Positions 36,533 to 46,160 are shown, counted from the first letter of the stretch. The stretch is DNA of 64,000 bases from WHSW01 sp963828755 (GCA_963828755.1 CAWHFY010000017.1:124001-188000); one strand, 5' to 3'. Notes: generated by a model from the sequence alone, not told the origin. Translations and numbers: made by a program.

Positions 36533-39095
36533 ATGAGAAGCAAGCTTCTACTCATAATCAGCCTCGCCGTTCTTGGCGCCTCGATCGCCGCCGGCACCGC
36601 CGGTGCGGGAAGCGTCGTCGGCGTCGGTGAGGACGGTGTCCAGATCGACATCCCCGACGGCGGCAACCTCGACCAGGTCCAGGTCCTGCCTCAGTGTTCG
36701 AACGGCGCCGACGATGACGGCGACGGCGTCCAGGACATGGGCGACCCGGACTGCACCGGCCCGCTCGACGCCACCGAGTCCGGGACGAATGGCACGACGA
36801 CCCCGTCGACGACGACGCCCAGCACCTCCACGACCACGCCGGACGGCGACAGCTCGACGACCACGCCGGGCGAGACTTCGACCACCACCGACGGCGAACT
36901 CGACGACGACCACGGGCGACGAGGATGGCACCGTCGGCCCGACCGGCTCCGGTGGGCGCGGCAACGGCGAGGTCGACGGCACCGGCATCCACAAGCCGGG
37001 CCGCGACCACGGCAACCGAAACGGCGGAGACGACGAGGCGACCGGCGGCACCCGCGCCCCGATGAACCCGGAGGCCGACCGCAACCCCGACGGCACCCCG
37101 ACCGACACCAACCCGTCGGTGACCATCGCCGACTTCGGCGCAGCGCCGATCGGCGTCCCCAATTTCGTCATCGACCAGTTCACGATCCCGCCGTTCCTGC
37201 TGCCGATCTACCAGGCCTGCGGAACGCAGTACGGGATCCCGTGGCAGGTGCTCGCGTCGATCAACCGGATCGAGACCGCGTTCGGCACCAACCTGAACGT
37301 CTCGACCGCCGGGGCGCTCGGGTGGATGCAGTTCATGCCCTCGACCTGGGAGATGTACGGCGTCGACGCCAACGACGACGGCCGCAAGGATCCCTACAAC
37401 CCGGTCGACGCGATCTGCGCCGCTGCCCGCTACCTGAAGGCCGCCGACGGCGACACCGACCTGCGGACCGCGATCTTCGCGTACAACCACGCCGACTGGT
37501 ACGTCGACGAGGTCCTCCTCTACGCGAACCAGTACGGCAAGCTCCCGGACACGCTGATCAGCTCCCTCACCGGGCTGACCGAGGGCGCCCACTTCCCGGT
37601 CGCCGCCGACGCCCGCTACGCCGACGACATCTCCGAGCGCCGCGCGCTCAAGCGCTCGAAGCCCGGCAAGCGCGCCGCCGGCAACGCCGCCGAGGTTATC
37701 TCAGGCTCGACCACACGTCGAGGGATCAACATCTACTCGCGCGACGGCGCCCCGGTGGTCGCGGTCAACGACGGTGTGATCACCGACGTCGGCAAATCGA
37801 AGAAGCTCGGCCGCTACATCGTCCTCCAGGACGCCTACGGCAACCGCTACACCTACGCCGAGCTCGGCTCGGTCGCCGACGCCTATCCGGTGCCGAAGGA
37901 GAGCAAGCTCTCGGCCAAGGACTTCGAGCTCGTCACGCCGACCGACGACTCCGCCCCCGACGAGCCGGCCAGCGCCGGGACCCAGGTCGAGAAGCGCAAG
38001 GGCTCGAAGAGCGCCGACGCGAAGGCAGCGACCGAGGACGCCGGCCCGGTCAACACCGAGGATTCCCGCGAGCGGCTGTACGCCTACCCGGAGCGCAAGA
38101 ACAACGCTCAGCGCGCCGGTCTCACCGGCCAGCTCGACTCGCTTCTCGCTTCGAAGATGCCCGGTTACGAACAGTTCAAGGGCTACCTCTCCAACGTCAT
38201 GAAGTTCGATCCGAAGAAGATGGAGCTGAAGCCGCTGCGCAAGGGCTCGCAGATCACCGCCGGCACCGTGCTCGGCCGGATCGGCAAGACCACCGAGCTT
38301 GCGCCGCACGTCCACTTCGCGATCCGCCCGGCCGGCCGCGGGGCGCCGAAGATCGACCCGAAGCCGATCCTCGACGGCTGGAAGCTGCTCGAGGCCACCG
38401 CCATCTATCGCGCAGCGGGCAAGAACCCGTTCGCGGAGAGCAGCGCGAACGCCAGCCAGGTGCTCCTGATGTCGAAGGCCCAGCTGATCGAACGGGTGCT
38501 CAACGATCCGAGCCTCGAGATCTACGCCTGTGGCCGCGAGGACATCAAGACCGGCCTGATCGACCGCCGGGTCCTGGCGATGCTCGAGTACCTGGTCGCT
38601 CGCGGGTTCAACCTCACGATCACGTCGCTCAAGTGCGGCCACTCGGTGCTCACCACCTCCGGCAACGTCAGCGAGCACACCACCGGCACCGCCGTCGACA
38701 TCGCCCAGATCAACGGCATCCCGGTGATCGGCCACCAGGGGCCGGGCTCGATCTCGGAGGCACTGGTCAAGGACCTGCTGCAGCTCCAGGGGACGATGAA
38801 GCCGCACCAGATCATCAGCCTGATGGACTACTTCGGCGCGGACAACACCTTCGCGATGGCCGACCACGACGACCACGTCCACGTCGGCTACACGCCGGTC
38901 GCCGGGCCGGGCTCCGGCAGCATCTCCAGGCAGTTCTCGGCGATGCTGAAGCCCGACCAGTGGCGGCGCCTGATCGACCGCCTCGGCGAGATCGACAACC
39001 CGACCGTGCCGACCAAGCCCTCCGACGCGGCGCTCCCGGCGCCCAAGGGCCGCAAGCACGGCGACCGCGCCTCAGCCGCCCACCTGTCCGAGTAA
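36533..39095 (+). CDS. Secreted multidomain peptidoglycan hydrolase: SLT + LytM(M23)-like + M15-like (frame break near 36897)
   Basis: About 854 aa. It starts with a signal peptide (residues 1-25), then a CSNGADDDGDG acidic loop region (~55-75), then a Thr/Ser/Gly-rich linker containing the frame break, repaired by one base. Next is a lytic transglycosylase domain with the catalytic Glu in NRIETAFGTN (~245) and GALGWMQFMPSTWEMYG. A LytM/M23-like fold starts near 398 (GVITDVGKSKKLGRYIVLQD) and ends with the metal motif HVHFAI (~592), interrupted by a ~130-aa insertion. The C-terminus is M15-like, with SEHTTGTAVDI (~713) and DHDDHVHVGY (~780). Three possible wall-cleaving activities lie in one secreted chain. 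Confidence 0.85.
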
Positions 39096-39197
39096 CCGGG
39101 GCCGGCCGCGACCCTGCGCCTCCCGTTCGTCCAGCTCGAGCTCGCGGGGACCGTCGGGCTGGAGCAGGGGCGCTACCTCGGCCGTGAGCCGGAGCGG

Positions 39198-39950
39198 GTG
39201 TTGGTCGTCCGCGTCCACGGCGCCCCGCCTCCCCCACGCCGCCGGATCGGCCGCTCGCGACCTCGCGACGCGGATCCCGAGGCGACATCGACCGTGCCGC
39301 TGACAACCCTCACCGTGATCCGCCCGGACGACCTCGGCGACCTCGACCCGGCGGCCACGTGGCTCGCCGAGCTGCGCGCCGACGAGGCGCGGCTCGAGGC
39401 CGAGATCGAGGCCGCGCTGGCGCTGATCAACCTCGCGGTGCACGCGCACCGCGCGGCGACGCTCGACCCGGCGATCGCCGACGTCGCCACCCACGCGGCG
39501 CTCGCCCTTCGCGTCGGCTTCGGGACCGGCGATCAGCTCGCCGAGGGGGAGTACGAGCGCGCGCTCGAGGTCCCGGTCGCCGAGCGCCGTCGCCGCGCCG
39601 AGGTGCTGCGCCCACAGGAGCGGGTCGCCGACGTACTCGGCGGGCGCGGCGCGATCGCCGCCTGCGAGCTGCTCGTGATCCGCTCGCGGGCCGACCTCGA
39701 CTCCGGGCGCCGGCGCGAGGCGGCGCTGCAGCTGCGCGCGGCGCTCGACGCGATGCTGGCCGAACGCCCGGCGCTCGAGGCGCCCGACCAGGAGCCGGAC
39801 TTCGCCGAGCTCGAGCGGCGCCGCGACGCGGTCACGGCGCTCGCCCGGCGGGCCGAGAGCGGCGAGCTCGACGGCGAGCGGGTCGCCGAGGTCGAGGCGG
39901 CGCTGCGGATCGCCGAGCGCGTCCTGCGACGCAAGCGCGCGCTGGGCTAG
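39198..39950 (+). CDS. Hypothetical protein, coding upstream to ~39114
   Basis: GTG 39198 begins a 250-aa protein with a long charged coiled-coil region (LAELRADEARLEAEIEAALALINLAVHAHR), which I do not recognise. Frame and composition continue upstream to the preceding TAA as LRLPFVQLELAGTVGLEQGR, which looks like a genuine N-terminal domain. Only a CTG at 39114 could start it, so the real start or a frame break remains unresolved. It follows the wall hydrolase closely, so co-transcription is likely. Confidence 0.6.
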   Translation: MLVVRVHGAPPPPRRRIGRSRPRDADPEATSTVPLTTLTVIRPDDLGDLDPAATWLAELRADEARLEAEIEAALALINLAVHAHRAATLDPAIADVATHAALALRVGFGTGDQLAEGEYERALEVPVAERRRRAEVLRPQERVADVLGGRGAIAACELLVIRSRADLDSGRRREAALQLRAALDAMLAERPALEAPDQEPDFAELERRRDAVTALARRAESGELDGERVAEVEAALRIAERVLRRKRALG

Positions 39951-39974
39951 GCGCCCGGCGCCGGCGCGCTGCGA

Positions 39975-40740
39975 CTACAGGGCCGCGAGGACCGCCTCGA
40001 GCTCCTCGACGACGTCGCCGTCCAGCTTCAGCGCGGCTTCCCCGTCGTACGGGGTCGGGCCCTGGGTGACGATCGCGATCTCGCCGCCGGAGGCGAGCGT
40101 CATCTCGGGCAGGCCGGCGACGGGGTAGACCTCGAGCGACGAGCCGACGCACAGCAGCAGGTCGGCGGCGGCGCACAGGCGTTGGGCCTCGGCCATCGCC
40201 GCCTCCGGCAGCAGCTCGCCGAACAGGACCACGTCGGGCTTCACCTTGCCCATGCAGCAGGCGCAGGTGGCCACGCCATCGGAGTCGAACAGCTCGCCGA
40301 CGTTCTCGAGCGGGTAGCTCGTCCGGCAGGTCGTGCAGCTCGACGTCGCGATCGAGCCGTGGACCTCGATCACCCGGTCCGAGCCCGCCTTCGAGTGCAG
40401 GCGATCGATGTTCTGGGTGACGATCGCCGTCGAGCCGCCCGCGCGACTCGAGCTCGGCGAGCACCTCGTGCGCGCGGTTGGGGAGCTTGTCGTCGAGCTC
40501 GGCGAACCGGGGCCGGTAGAAGCCCCAGAAGCGCTTCGTGTCGCGATGGAAGGCGTCGATGTGCGCGACCTCCATCGGGTCGACCTTCTCCCAGAGCCCC
40601 GAGCCAGGCGACCGGAAGTCGGGGATACCGGAGGGGGTGGAGATACCCGCGCCGGTCAGGGCGACGACCGATTTGGCCACGAATGAGGGAGCGAGCTCGG
40701 TCACTCGTCCGTCGTCCCTCGGCTCTCGGGCGCTGCTCAT
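39975..40740 (-). CDS. Sirtuin-family NAD-dependent protein deacylase (frame break near 40438)
   Basis: About 255 aa after repair. It has the NAD-binding GAGISTPSGIPDFR motif, QNID restored across the break (TAIVTQNIDRLHSKAG), then the catalytic-His region EVHGS, zinc cysteine pairs CTTC and CACC, and PDVVLFGELLP and GSSLEVYPVAGL. One base must be removed in CGCGGGCGGCTCG near 40438. It starts at ATG 40740. The start region overlaps an ACGAGCG repeat. The substrate is likely acetyl- or acyl-lysine, possibly on the acyl-CoA enzymes next door, which is inference. Confidence 0.85.
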
Positions 40741-40742
40741 TG

Positions 40743-40775
40743 GAACGAGCGACGGGCGACGAGAGACGAGCGCCG
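40743..40775. repeat. ACGAGCG-type short repeat between sirtuin and fadN-like gene
   Basis: GCGACGAGAGACGAGCGCC is shared (18 of 19 bases) with 52927-52945 and resembles the repeats at 13052-13095 and 22620-22660. Non-coding. Confidence 0.45.
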
Positions 40776-40777
40776 AA

Positions 40778-42779
40778 CTACTTCCCCTGCCACTTCGGGG
40801 TCCGCTTCCCGAGGAAGGCGCTGATGCCCTCCTTCGCGTCCTCGCTGCGAAACGCGGTCGCGAAGCCCTGCTTCTCCTGCTCGATCCCCTGGTCGAGGTC
40901 GGGATCGTCGGAGGCGAGCTTGACCTGCTCGACCGCGACCGGCGCCTGCCCGGCGAGCTTGCGGGCCCACGAGAGCGCGGTGTCGAACAGCTCGTGGTCG
41001 GGGACGACCCGGTTGGCGAGCCCATACGCCTCTGCCTCGCCGGACGAGATCGCGTCGCCGATCAGGTTCATCTCCAGCGCCTTCTCGTTGCCGACGAGAC
41101 GCGGGAGCCGCTGGGTGCCGCCGAACCCGGGGATGATCCCCAGCTTGATCTCCGGCTGTCCGAAGACGGCCGACTCGGCCGCGATCCGGAAGTTGCACGC
41201 CATCGCGACCTCGCAACCGCCGCCGAAGGCGAGCGAGTTGACCGCGGCGATCGTCGTCACGCGGCTCCGGCCCATGTCGCGCAGCAGCGCGTGGCCGGAG
41301 TGGATCAGCTCCTCGCCGCCGGCCTCGTCCATCTGCGTGAACGCCTTGATGTCGGCGCCGGCCGAGAAGACGACCGGGATGGACGAGGCGATCACCATCG
41401 CGCCGATCTCGCCCGAGCCCTCGACCTTCTCCCAGACGGTGCCGAGGTCCTTGATCAGCTGCGGCGAGATCGCGTTCATCGGCGGGTTGGCGAGCCACGC
41501 GATCGCGACGTTGCCGCGGGTCTCGAGCTTGACCGTGTCGGTCTGATCGCCCTCGTCGGCCTGCGGGTAGGCGTAGAAGCCCTGGCCGCTCTTCATGCCG
41601 AGCCGGCCCTGCGCGACCAGCCGCTTGAGCACGGTCGGCGGCGCGAACCGCTCGCCGTGCTCCTCCTCGGCGGCCTCCAGCTTCTCGAGCACGACATCGA
41701 GGCCGAGCATGTCGGCGCCCATGAACGGCGGGAAGATCCCGCGGCGCGGGTCCATGCCGGCGCCGGCCATCATCCCGAGGTCGATGTCGCGCACCGTGCA
41801 GACGCCCTCCTGCAGCACCAGGCAGGCCTCGACGACGGCCTTCAGCTTCATCAGCTCGGCGAGCGCCTCGCCATCGGGGTCCGCGTCGCCAGGGATCTGC
41901 GGCTCGCCGTTCTCGTAGAAGCCGCTCCCGCCGCTCTTCGCGCCGAGCTTGCCCTCGGAGACGAGCTTGCGCATCCCCTCGTGGACGTAGAACGAGTCGC
42001 CGTAGGACTCGCGCAGGTGCTCGGCGACGTGGAAGACGGTGTCGAGGCCGAGCAGGTCGACGAGGAAGAACGGGCCCATCGGCGCGACGTTGGCGGCGGC
42101 GACGGCCTCGTCGATCTTCTTGATCGAGAGCCCCTGCTCCTCCTGGGCGCGCCAGATCTCGCCGACCGCCGAGTTGAGGATCCGGTTGACGACGAAGCCG
42201 GGGACCTCGCCGCACGTGATCGGCTGCTTGCTGGATCGTCTGGGCGAAGTTGTAGGCGGCCTGGACGACCTCGGGGTCGGTGTCCTCGCCCTCGATGATC
42301 TCGACGAGCGGCATCACGGATGCCGGGTAAAAGAAGTGGAAGCCGACGACTTTCTCGGGCCGCAGGGTCGCGTCGCCCATCTCCGTGATCGACAGCGACG
42401 AGGTGTTGGAGGCGAGGATCGCGTGGCCGGGCGTGACGGCGTCGAGCTCGGCGTAGACCGCCTGCTTGATCTCCATCTTCTCCGGCGCCGCCTCGATCAC
42501 GAAGTCGACATCGCCGAACGAGTCGTAGGTGGTCGTCCCCTCGATCTGGCCCATGACCTCCTCGAGGCGCGCGTCGGCCTGCTCCTGGGTGAGCTTCTCC
42601 TTCTCGACCAGCCGGTCGAGCTGGCCCTTGGTCACCTCGCGAGCCTTCTCGAGGCCGTGGTCGACGAACTTCTTGTCGATGTCCTTGAGGACGACGCGGA
42701 TATCGGACGAGGCGATCGCCTGTGCGATCTCGCCGCCCATCGTGCCGGCGCCGACGACGGCGGCCTTGGAGACGAACAT
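40778..42779 (-). CDS. 3-hydroxyacyl-CoA dehydrogenase / enoyl-CoA hydratase, FadN-type (frame break near 42232)
   Basis: A ~666-aa beta-oxidation enzyme. The NAD-binding domain comes first (AAVVGAGTMGGEIAQAIA, then NTSSLSITEM and FHFFYPASVMPLVEI). The C-terminal HCDH helices follow (KQPITCGEVPGFVVNRILNS after repair). The crotonase domain is last (VFSAGADIKAF, SLAFGGGCEVAMACNF, GFGGTQRLPRLVG). The order HCDH then ECH is that of FadN rather than FadB. One extra base in CAGCAAGCAG near 42232 breaks the frame. ATG 42779. Confidence 0.88.
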
Positions 42780-42843
42780 TCGGTTTCAGATCCTCCGGAT
42801 TCGCGGGTTAGGTAAGAGCGCGCGGGAGGCTACTGGACAACTT

Positions 42844-42878
42844 CCGCCACGTCCCGGCTTCGCCTCCGGGGCGTGCGG
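42844..42878. repeat. Dispersed hairpin repeat copy A
   Basis: Left arm CCGCCACGTCCCGG, loop CTTCGCCT, right arm CCGGGGCGTGCGG, with one bulge. The same loop and arm sequence recurs at 45008-45053 and in reverse orientation at 52835-52880. Confidence 0.6.
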
Positions 42879-42887
42879 GTCGCGGCG

Positions 42888-43331
42888 CTACCCCGCGAGG
42901 TCCTCGACCTCCAGCCGGAAGCGGGCGAGGGTGCGCCGCAGCGACTCCCGCATCTGGCTGCGAACGAAGACACGGTCCGTGACCCAGGCGAGCGGGCCGC
43001 CGCTGGCCAGCCGGTACTCGAGCTCCAGGGTCACCCGCGTCCCGTCGCCCTCGATCGCGAACCGGGTGGTCAGCTCGCCCGTCGACTCGGGGTCACTGAA
43101 GGCGATCCGATGCAGGGTGCGGGGCTCATGGGCGATGACCCGCTCGCGGACCGACCCGCGCCCCGCGGCAACCGAGCTCCAGGCCAGCACGCCGTCCTGC
43201 TCCGGATAGCCCTGCGCGGACTCGACCCGCCCGAAGCCGTCGACCCACGCCGGCCAGCCGGAGGGCTCGAAATAGAAGTCCCAGGCCTGCTTGAGCGAGG
43301 CCCCGACGAGGACCGATTCCGTGGTCGCCAT
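42888..43331 (-). CDS. SRPBCC family protein (polyketide-cyclase-like)
   Basis: A 147-aa protein from ATG 43331 with the SRPBCC pattern VLVGASLKQAWDFYF at the start, a central pocket and a C-terminal long helix (SQMRESLRRTLARFRLEVED). It is leaderless (TACGCT, 6 nt). It is divergent from the ArsR operon, and the two promoters share one 43-bp gap containing the ArsR operator, so it may belong to the same regulon. Confidence 0.75.
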   Translation of the reverse strand: MATTESVLVGASLKQAWDFYFEPSGWPAWVDGFGRVESAQGYPEQDGVLAWSSVAAGRGSVRERVIAHEPRTLHRIAFSDPESTGELTTRFAIEGDGTRVTLELEYRLASGGPLAWVTDRVFVRSQMRESLRRTLARFRLEVEDLAG

Positions 43332-43337
43332 GGGCCC

Positions 43338-43343
43338 AGCGTA
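43338..43343 (-). promoter_or_regulatory. -10 element of leaderless SRPBCC gene
   Basis: TACGCT on the minus strand followed by 6 nt and ATG 43331. Confidence 0.5.
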
Positions 43344-43361
43344 TGTGCCGCGGACCTTTGC

Positions 43362-43386
43362 TATTGTTCACTTAATGGTTAACAAT
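43362..43386 (+). promoter_or_regulatory. ArsR -10 element with overlapping operator and start codon
   Basis: TATTGT (43362-43367) followed by 7 nt leads directly into ATG 43375. An imperfect inverted repeat ATTGTTCAC...GGTTAACAAT spans -10, +1 and the start codon, the classic placement for autorepression. Confidence 0.6.
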
Positions 43387-43692
43387 GACTCGTTCAAGGC
43401 GCTCGCGCATCCGATCCGCCGCGGGATCGTCGAGCGGCTGGCCGATGGGCCGGCCACCGTCGGCGACGCGACCGGGGGATTCGGCGTCTCGAAGCCGGCG
43501 ATCTCCAAGCACCTGAAGGTGCTCGAGGAGTCGGGCGTAGTGACCCGGGTGATCGAGGGCCGGACTCATCGGCTCTCGCTCGACCCGGCCGCGCTCACCG
43601 ATGCCGCCGAGTGGATGGAGGTCCAGCGCGCGCGCTGGGAGCGCCTGTTCGACGTCGTGGACGACTACCTGAAGGAGAAGGAATCGAAATGA
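43375..43692 (+). CDS. ArsR-family winged-helix repressor
   Basis: A 105-aa dimeric wHTH regulator: FKALAHPIRRGIVERLADGPATVG, recognition helix FGVSKPAISKHLKVLEESGVV, wing VTRVIEGRTHRLSL. The C-terminal helix WMEVQRARWERLFDVVDDYL may dimerise. There are no cysteines or ANTR metal motifs, so it probably does not sense metal. It is coupled by ATGA to the DUF899 gene. Confidence 0.9.
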   Translation: MVNNDSFKALAHPIRRGIVERLADGPATVGDATGGFGVSKPAISKHLKVLEESGVVTRVIEGRTHRLSLDPAALTDAAEWMEVQRARWERLFDVVDDYLKEKESK

Positions 43693-44381
43693 AGACACCC
43701 CCGATCGTCTCGCCGCAAGAGTGGAGCGCCGCGCGCGAGCAGCTGCTGGTCAAGGAGAAGGAGGTGACCCGGGCCCGCGACGCCCTGGCCGCCGAGCGTC
43801 GCCGGATGCCGTGGATGGCCGTGGAGAAGGACTACCGGTTCGATGGTCCCGACGGACCGCTCAGCCTGGCGGACGTGTTCGAGGGCCGGCGCCAGCTGAT
43901 CGTCTACCGCGCCTTCTACGGCCCGGAGGTCACCACCTATGCCGAGGGCGGCTCGTACCCGCAGCGCGGCTGCGTGGGCTGCTCCTTCGGCGCGGACCAG
44001 GTCGCGAACCCGGCGCACCTGAACGCGCGCGACACCACGCTCGCGTACGTATCGCGCGCCCCACAGGCCGAGATCCAGGGCCTGAAGCAGCGCCACGGGT
44101 GGGAGCACATTCCCTGGTACACGGTCACCGACGACTTCGACAAGGACTTCGGCGTCGACGAGTGGCATGGACACAACGCGTTCATCCGCGACGGCGACCG
44201 GGTCTTCCGCACGTACTTCATCGACAGTCGTGGGGACGAGCACCTGGGCACGACGTGGAGCTACCTCGACATGACCGCGCTCGGTCGCCAGGAGGAGTGG
44301 GAGGACTCGCCCGAGGGATACCCACAGACAGCGCCGTACCAATGGTGGAACTACAACGACGCCTACGGAGACGCGGCGTGA
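43689..44381 (+). CDS. DUF899 family (thioredoxin-like) protein
   Basis: A 230-aa protein with LLVKEKEVTRARDALAAERR at the start, LADVFEGRRQLIVYRAFYGPEV in the fold core, a CVGC motif (GCVGCSFGADQV) and a C-terminal WSYLDMTALGRQEEWEDSP. It belongs to DUF899, a predicted thioredoxin-fold family. Frequent ArsR-DUF899-AHSA1 linkage in actinobacteria is my recollection. ATG 43689 overlaps the arsR stop. Confidence 0.88.
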   Translation: MKTPPIVSPQEWSAAREQLLVKEKEVTRARDALAAERRRMPWMAVEKDYRFDGPDGPLSLADVFEGRRQLIVYRAFYGPEVTTYAEGGSYPQRGCVGCSFGADQVANPAHLNARDTTLAYVSRAPQAEIQGLKQRHGWEHIPWYTVTDDFDKDFGVDEWHGHNAFIRDGDRVFRTYFIDSRGDEHLGTTWSYLDMTALGRQEEWEDSPEGYPQTAPYQWWNYNDAYGDAA

Positions 44382-44500
44382 TCGCCCACGTCTCCGGCGT
44401 CCCGGTGGAGGAGCTCGCCCCGCTCGCAGGCAGCGGGGCGGCTCTGGTGATCGCCCGCGCCTGGCTTGCCGTCGTCGTGCGCCGTAGGGTGGGCCGGTGA
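44378..44500 (+). CDS. 40-aa miniprotein coupled within the ArsR operon
   Basis: GTG 44378 overlaps the DUF899 stop (GTGA), and its own TGA overlaps the next gene's GTG (GTGA at 44497-44500). It reads MIAHVSGVPVEELAPLAGSG followed by a hydrophobic helix ALVIARAWLAVVV and a basic RRRVGR end. It is probably a single-helix membrane or amphipathic peptide. The two-sided coupling argues that it is translated. Confidence 0.7.
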   Translation: MIAHVSGVPVEELAPLAGSGAALVIARAWLAVVVRRRVGR

Positions 44501-44943
44501 GCGCGCGCCCCAGCCTGACGATCGAGCGGACCTACGACGCCGCCCCGCAGCGCGTGTTCGACGCGTTCACGAGCGAGGACGTGATGCGCCGCTGGTGGCA
44601 CGCCGGATCGGACTGGGAGACGCCGGAGGCGCGCGTGGACCTGCGGATCGGCGGCGAGATCAGGGTGCTGATGCGAGATCCACACAAAGACATCCTCTAC
44701 GGAGGCGGCGGCGTCTACACGGAGATCGAGCCGCCGTCGCGGCTCGCGTTCACCTGGATCTGGGACGACGACCGCGACCAGGTCGAGCAGCTGATCGTGA
44801 TCGACTTCGAGCCGGCCGGCGATTCGACCGCGGTCCGCTTCACGCACGAGAACCTCTGGAACGAGGAAGTCGTCCGCGACCACGAGGACGGCTGGAACAA
44901 GGTGTTCGACAACCTCGAGCGCGTGCTCGCCGAGGCGCACTAG
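44497..44943 (+). CDS. AHSA1/SRPBCC domain protein
   Basis: A 148-aa protein with the AHSA1 signatures IERTYDAAPQRVFDAFT, DVMRRWW, GGEIRVLM and a C-terminal WNKVFDNLERVL. It is the last gene of the ArsR-DUF899-miniprotein-AHSA1 operon, all genes overlapping by 4 bases. A hydrophobic ligand is likely; no activity is known from sequence. Followed by a hairpin at 44955. Confidence 0.85.
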   Translation: MSARPSLTIERTYDAAPQRVFDAFTSEDVMRRWWHAGSDWETPEARVDLRIGGEIRVLMRDPHKDILYGGGGVYTEIEPPSRLAFTWIWDDDRDQVEQLIVIDFEPAGDSTAVRFTHENLWNEEVVRDHEDGWNKVFDNLERVLAEAH

Positions 44944-44954
44944 TCCGGGACGAA

Positions 44955-44980
44955 GGGACGGGCCCCGCGAGGCCCGTCCC
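44955..44980 (+). terminator. Operon terminator after AHSA1 gene
   Basis: A 10-bp perfect stem GGGACGGGCC/GGCCCGTCCC with a 6-nt loop starts 12 bases after the AHSA1 stop. No T-tract is seen. Confidence 0.65.
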
Positions 44981-45007
44981 TCAGCCAAACCCGCGCACGC
45001 CCGGAAC

Positions 45008-45053
45008 AACTCGCGCCACCTCCTCGGCTTCGCCTCCGAGGCGTGCGCGAGTT
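45008..45053. repeat. Dispersed hairpin repeat copy B
   Basis: Left arm AACTCGCGCCACCTCCTCGG, loop CTTCGCCT, right arm CCGAGGCGTGCGCGAGTT. The hairpin ends 4 bp before the RTX gene stop and may also terminate it. Copies A and C share the core. Confidence 0.7.
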
Positions 45054-45056
45054 ATT

Positions 45057-46160
45057 CTACGGGATGGCCACCTGCGTCTCGCAATTGACGCCCGTGTCGA
45101 TCCCCTGGTCGCCGCGGCACTCGTCCGTCTCGGTGCCGCCGTCGAGGGCGTCGTCGCCCCCGCCGCCGCTGAGCGAGTCGTCGCCCGCACCGCCCATCAG
45201 CGCGTCGTCGCCGACGTCGCCGCGCAGGATGTCGCCACCGTCGGCGCCGTCGACCACGTCGCTGCCCTGCCCGCCGTCGAGCAGGTTGCTCGCCGGGTTG
45301 CCGAGCAGCGTGTCGTTGAAGTCGCCGCCCACGACTTCCTCGATCGTCGTGCTGACGTCGTCGCCCTCGCACCGCTGCGGGCAGCCCTCGCCGTCGTTGG
45401 CCAGATCGTCGAGGCTGACGCGGATCGACTGCGCCGCGTAGGCGTAGCTGACCCGGTCGTCCCCCTCCGCGCCGACGAACGCGTCGCCGCCGTTGGAGTC
45501 GGAGGTCGGGTACACGGTGTCGTTGCCCCCGCCGCCGTTGGTCGAGTCGACGCCGCGGCCGTCGCTCAGGACGTCGTTGCCGAGCTCACCGGAGACCTCG
45601 TCGGCGCCGTCGTTGCCCTCGAGGTCATCGGCACCGTCGCCCCCGTTGACCACGTCCTCGTCGTCGCCGCCCTCGATCCGGTCGGCAGCGTCACCGCCGT
45701 CGATCAGGTCCGCCCCGTCATCGCCGTCGATGTCGTCACGATCGACCCCGCCGGTGATCCGGTCGTCGCCGACCCCGCCGTTGAGGTAATTACGGCCGTC
45801 GCCGCCGTCGACGCGGTCGTCGCCGGCGCCGCCGTCGATGTCGTCGTTCTGCTCGCCGCCGGCGATGCGGTCATCGCCTTCGTCGCCGTTGGCGGAGATC
45901 TCGCCAGGCCCGGCGCAGACGAGGTCGTCGCCCTTGCCGGCGAGCACCCGGTGGTCGCCCTTGCCGGCGTAGATCACGTCCGCCCCCCTCGTGCCCTTGA
46001 TCTTCTCCTTCTTGCCGCCGACGATCGTCGCCGCCTTGCCGAAGCACTTCGGCGATGCCGCCGCCGCGCCCGACGCCACGCACAGCATCGCCGCCATGAC
46101 CAGCGCCAGCGCCACGACCGTCGCGCCGAGCCCGCCTCGCGTTCGCTTGCTCGAGTTCAT
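45057..46160 (-). CDS. Secreted RTX-type calcium-binding repeat protein
   Basis: A 367-aa product with a signal peptide (GATVVALALVMAAMLCVASG). After KGTRGADVIYAGKGDHRVLAG the chain is almost entirely Gly-Asp-rich nonapeptide repeats (GGxGxDxxx, such as GGAGDDRVDGGDGRNYL and GGDGADDLEG), forming a beta-roll that binds calcium. A non-repeat segment (AYAAQSIRVSLDDLANDGEGCPQRC) carries a cysteine pair. No C-terminal type I secretion signal is expected because a Sec peptide exists. ATG 46160 has a Shine-Dalgarno-like GGGAGA. Confidence 0.88.
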   Translation of the reverse strand: MNSSKRTRGGLGATVVALALVMAAMLCVASGAAAASPKCFGKAATIVGGKKEKIKGTRGADVIYAGKGDHRVLAGKGDDLVCAGPGEISANGDEGDDRIAGGEQNDDIDGGAGDDRVDGGDGRNYLNGGVGDDRITGGVDRDDIDGDDGADLIDGGDAADRIEGGDDEDVVNGGDGADDLEGNDGADEVSGELGNDVLSDGRGVDSTNGGGGNDTVYPTSDSNGGDAFVGAEGDDRVSYAYAAQSIRVSLDDLANDGEGCPQRCEGDDVSTTIEEVVGGDFNDTLLGNPASNLLDGGQGSDVVDGADGGDILRGDVGDDALMGGAGDDSLSGGGGDDALDGGTETDECRGDQGIDTGVNCETQVAIP

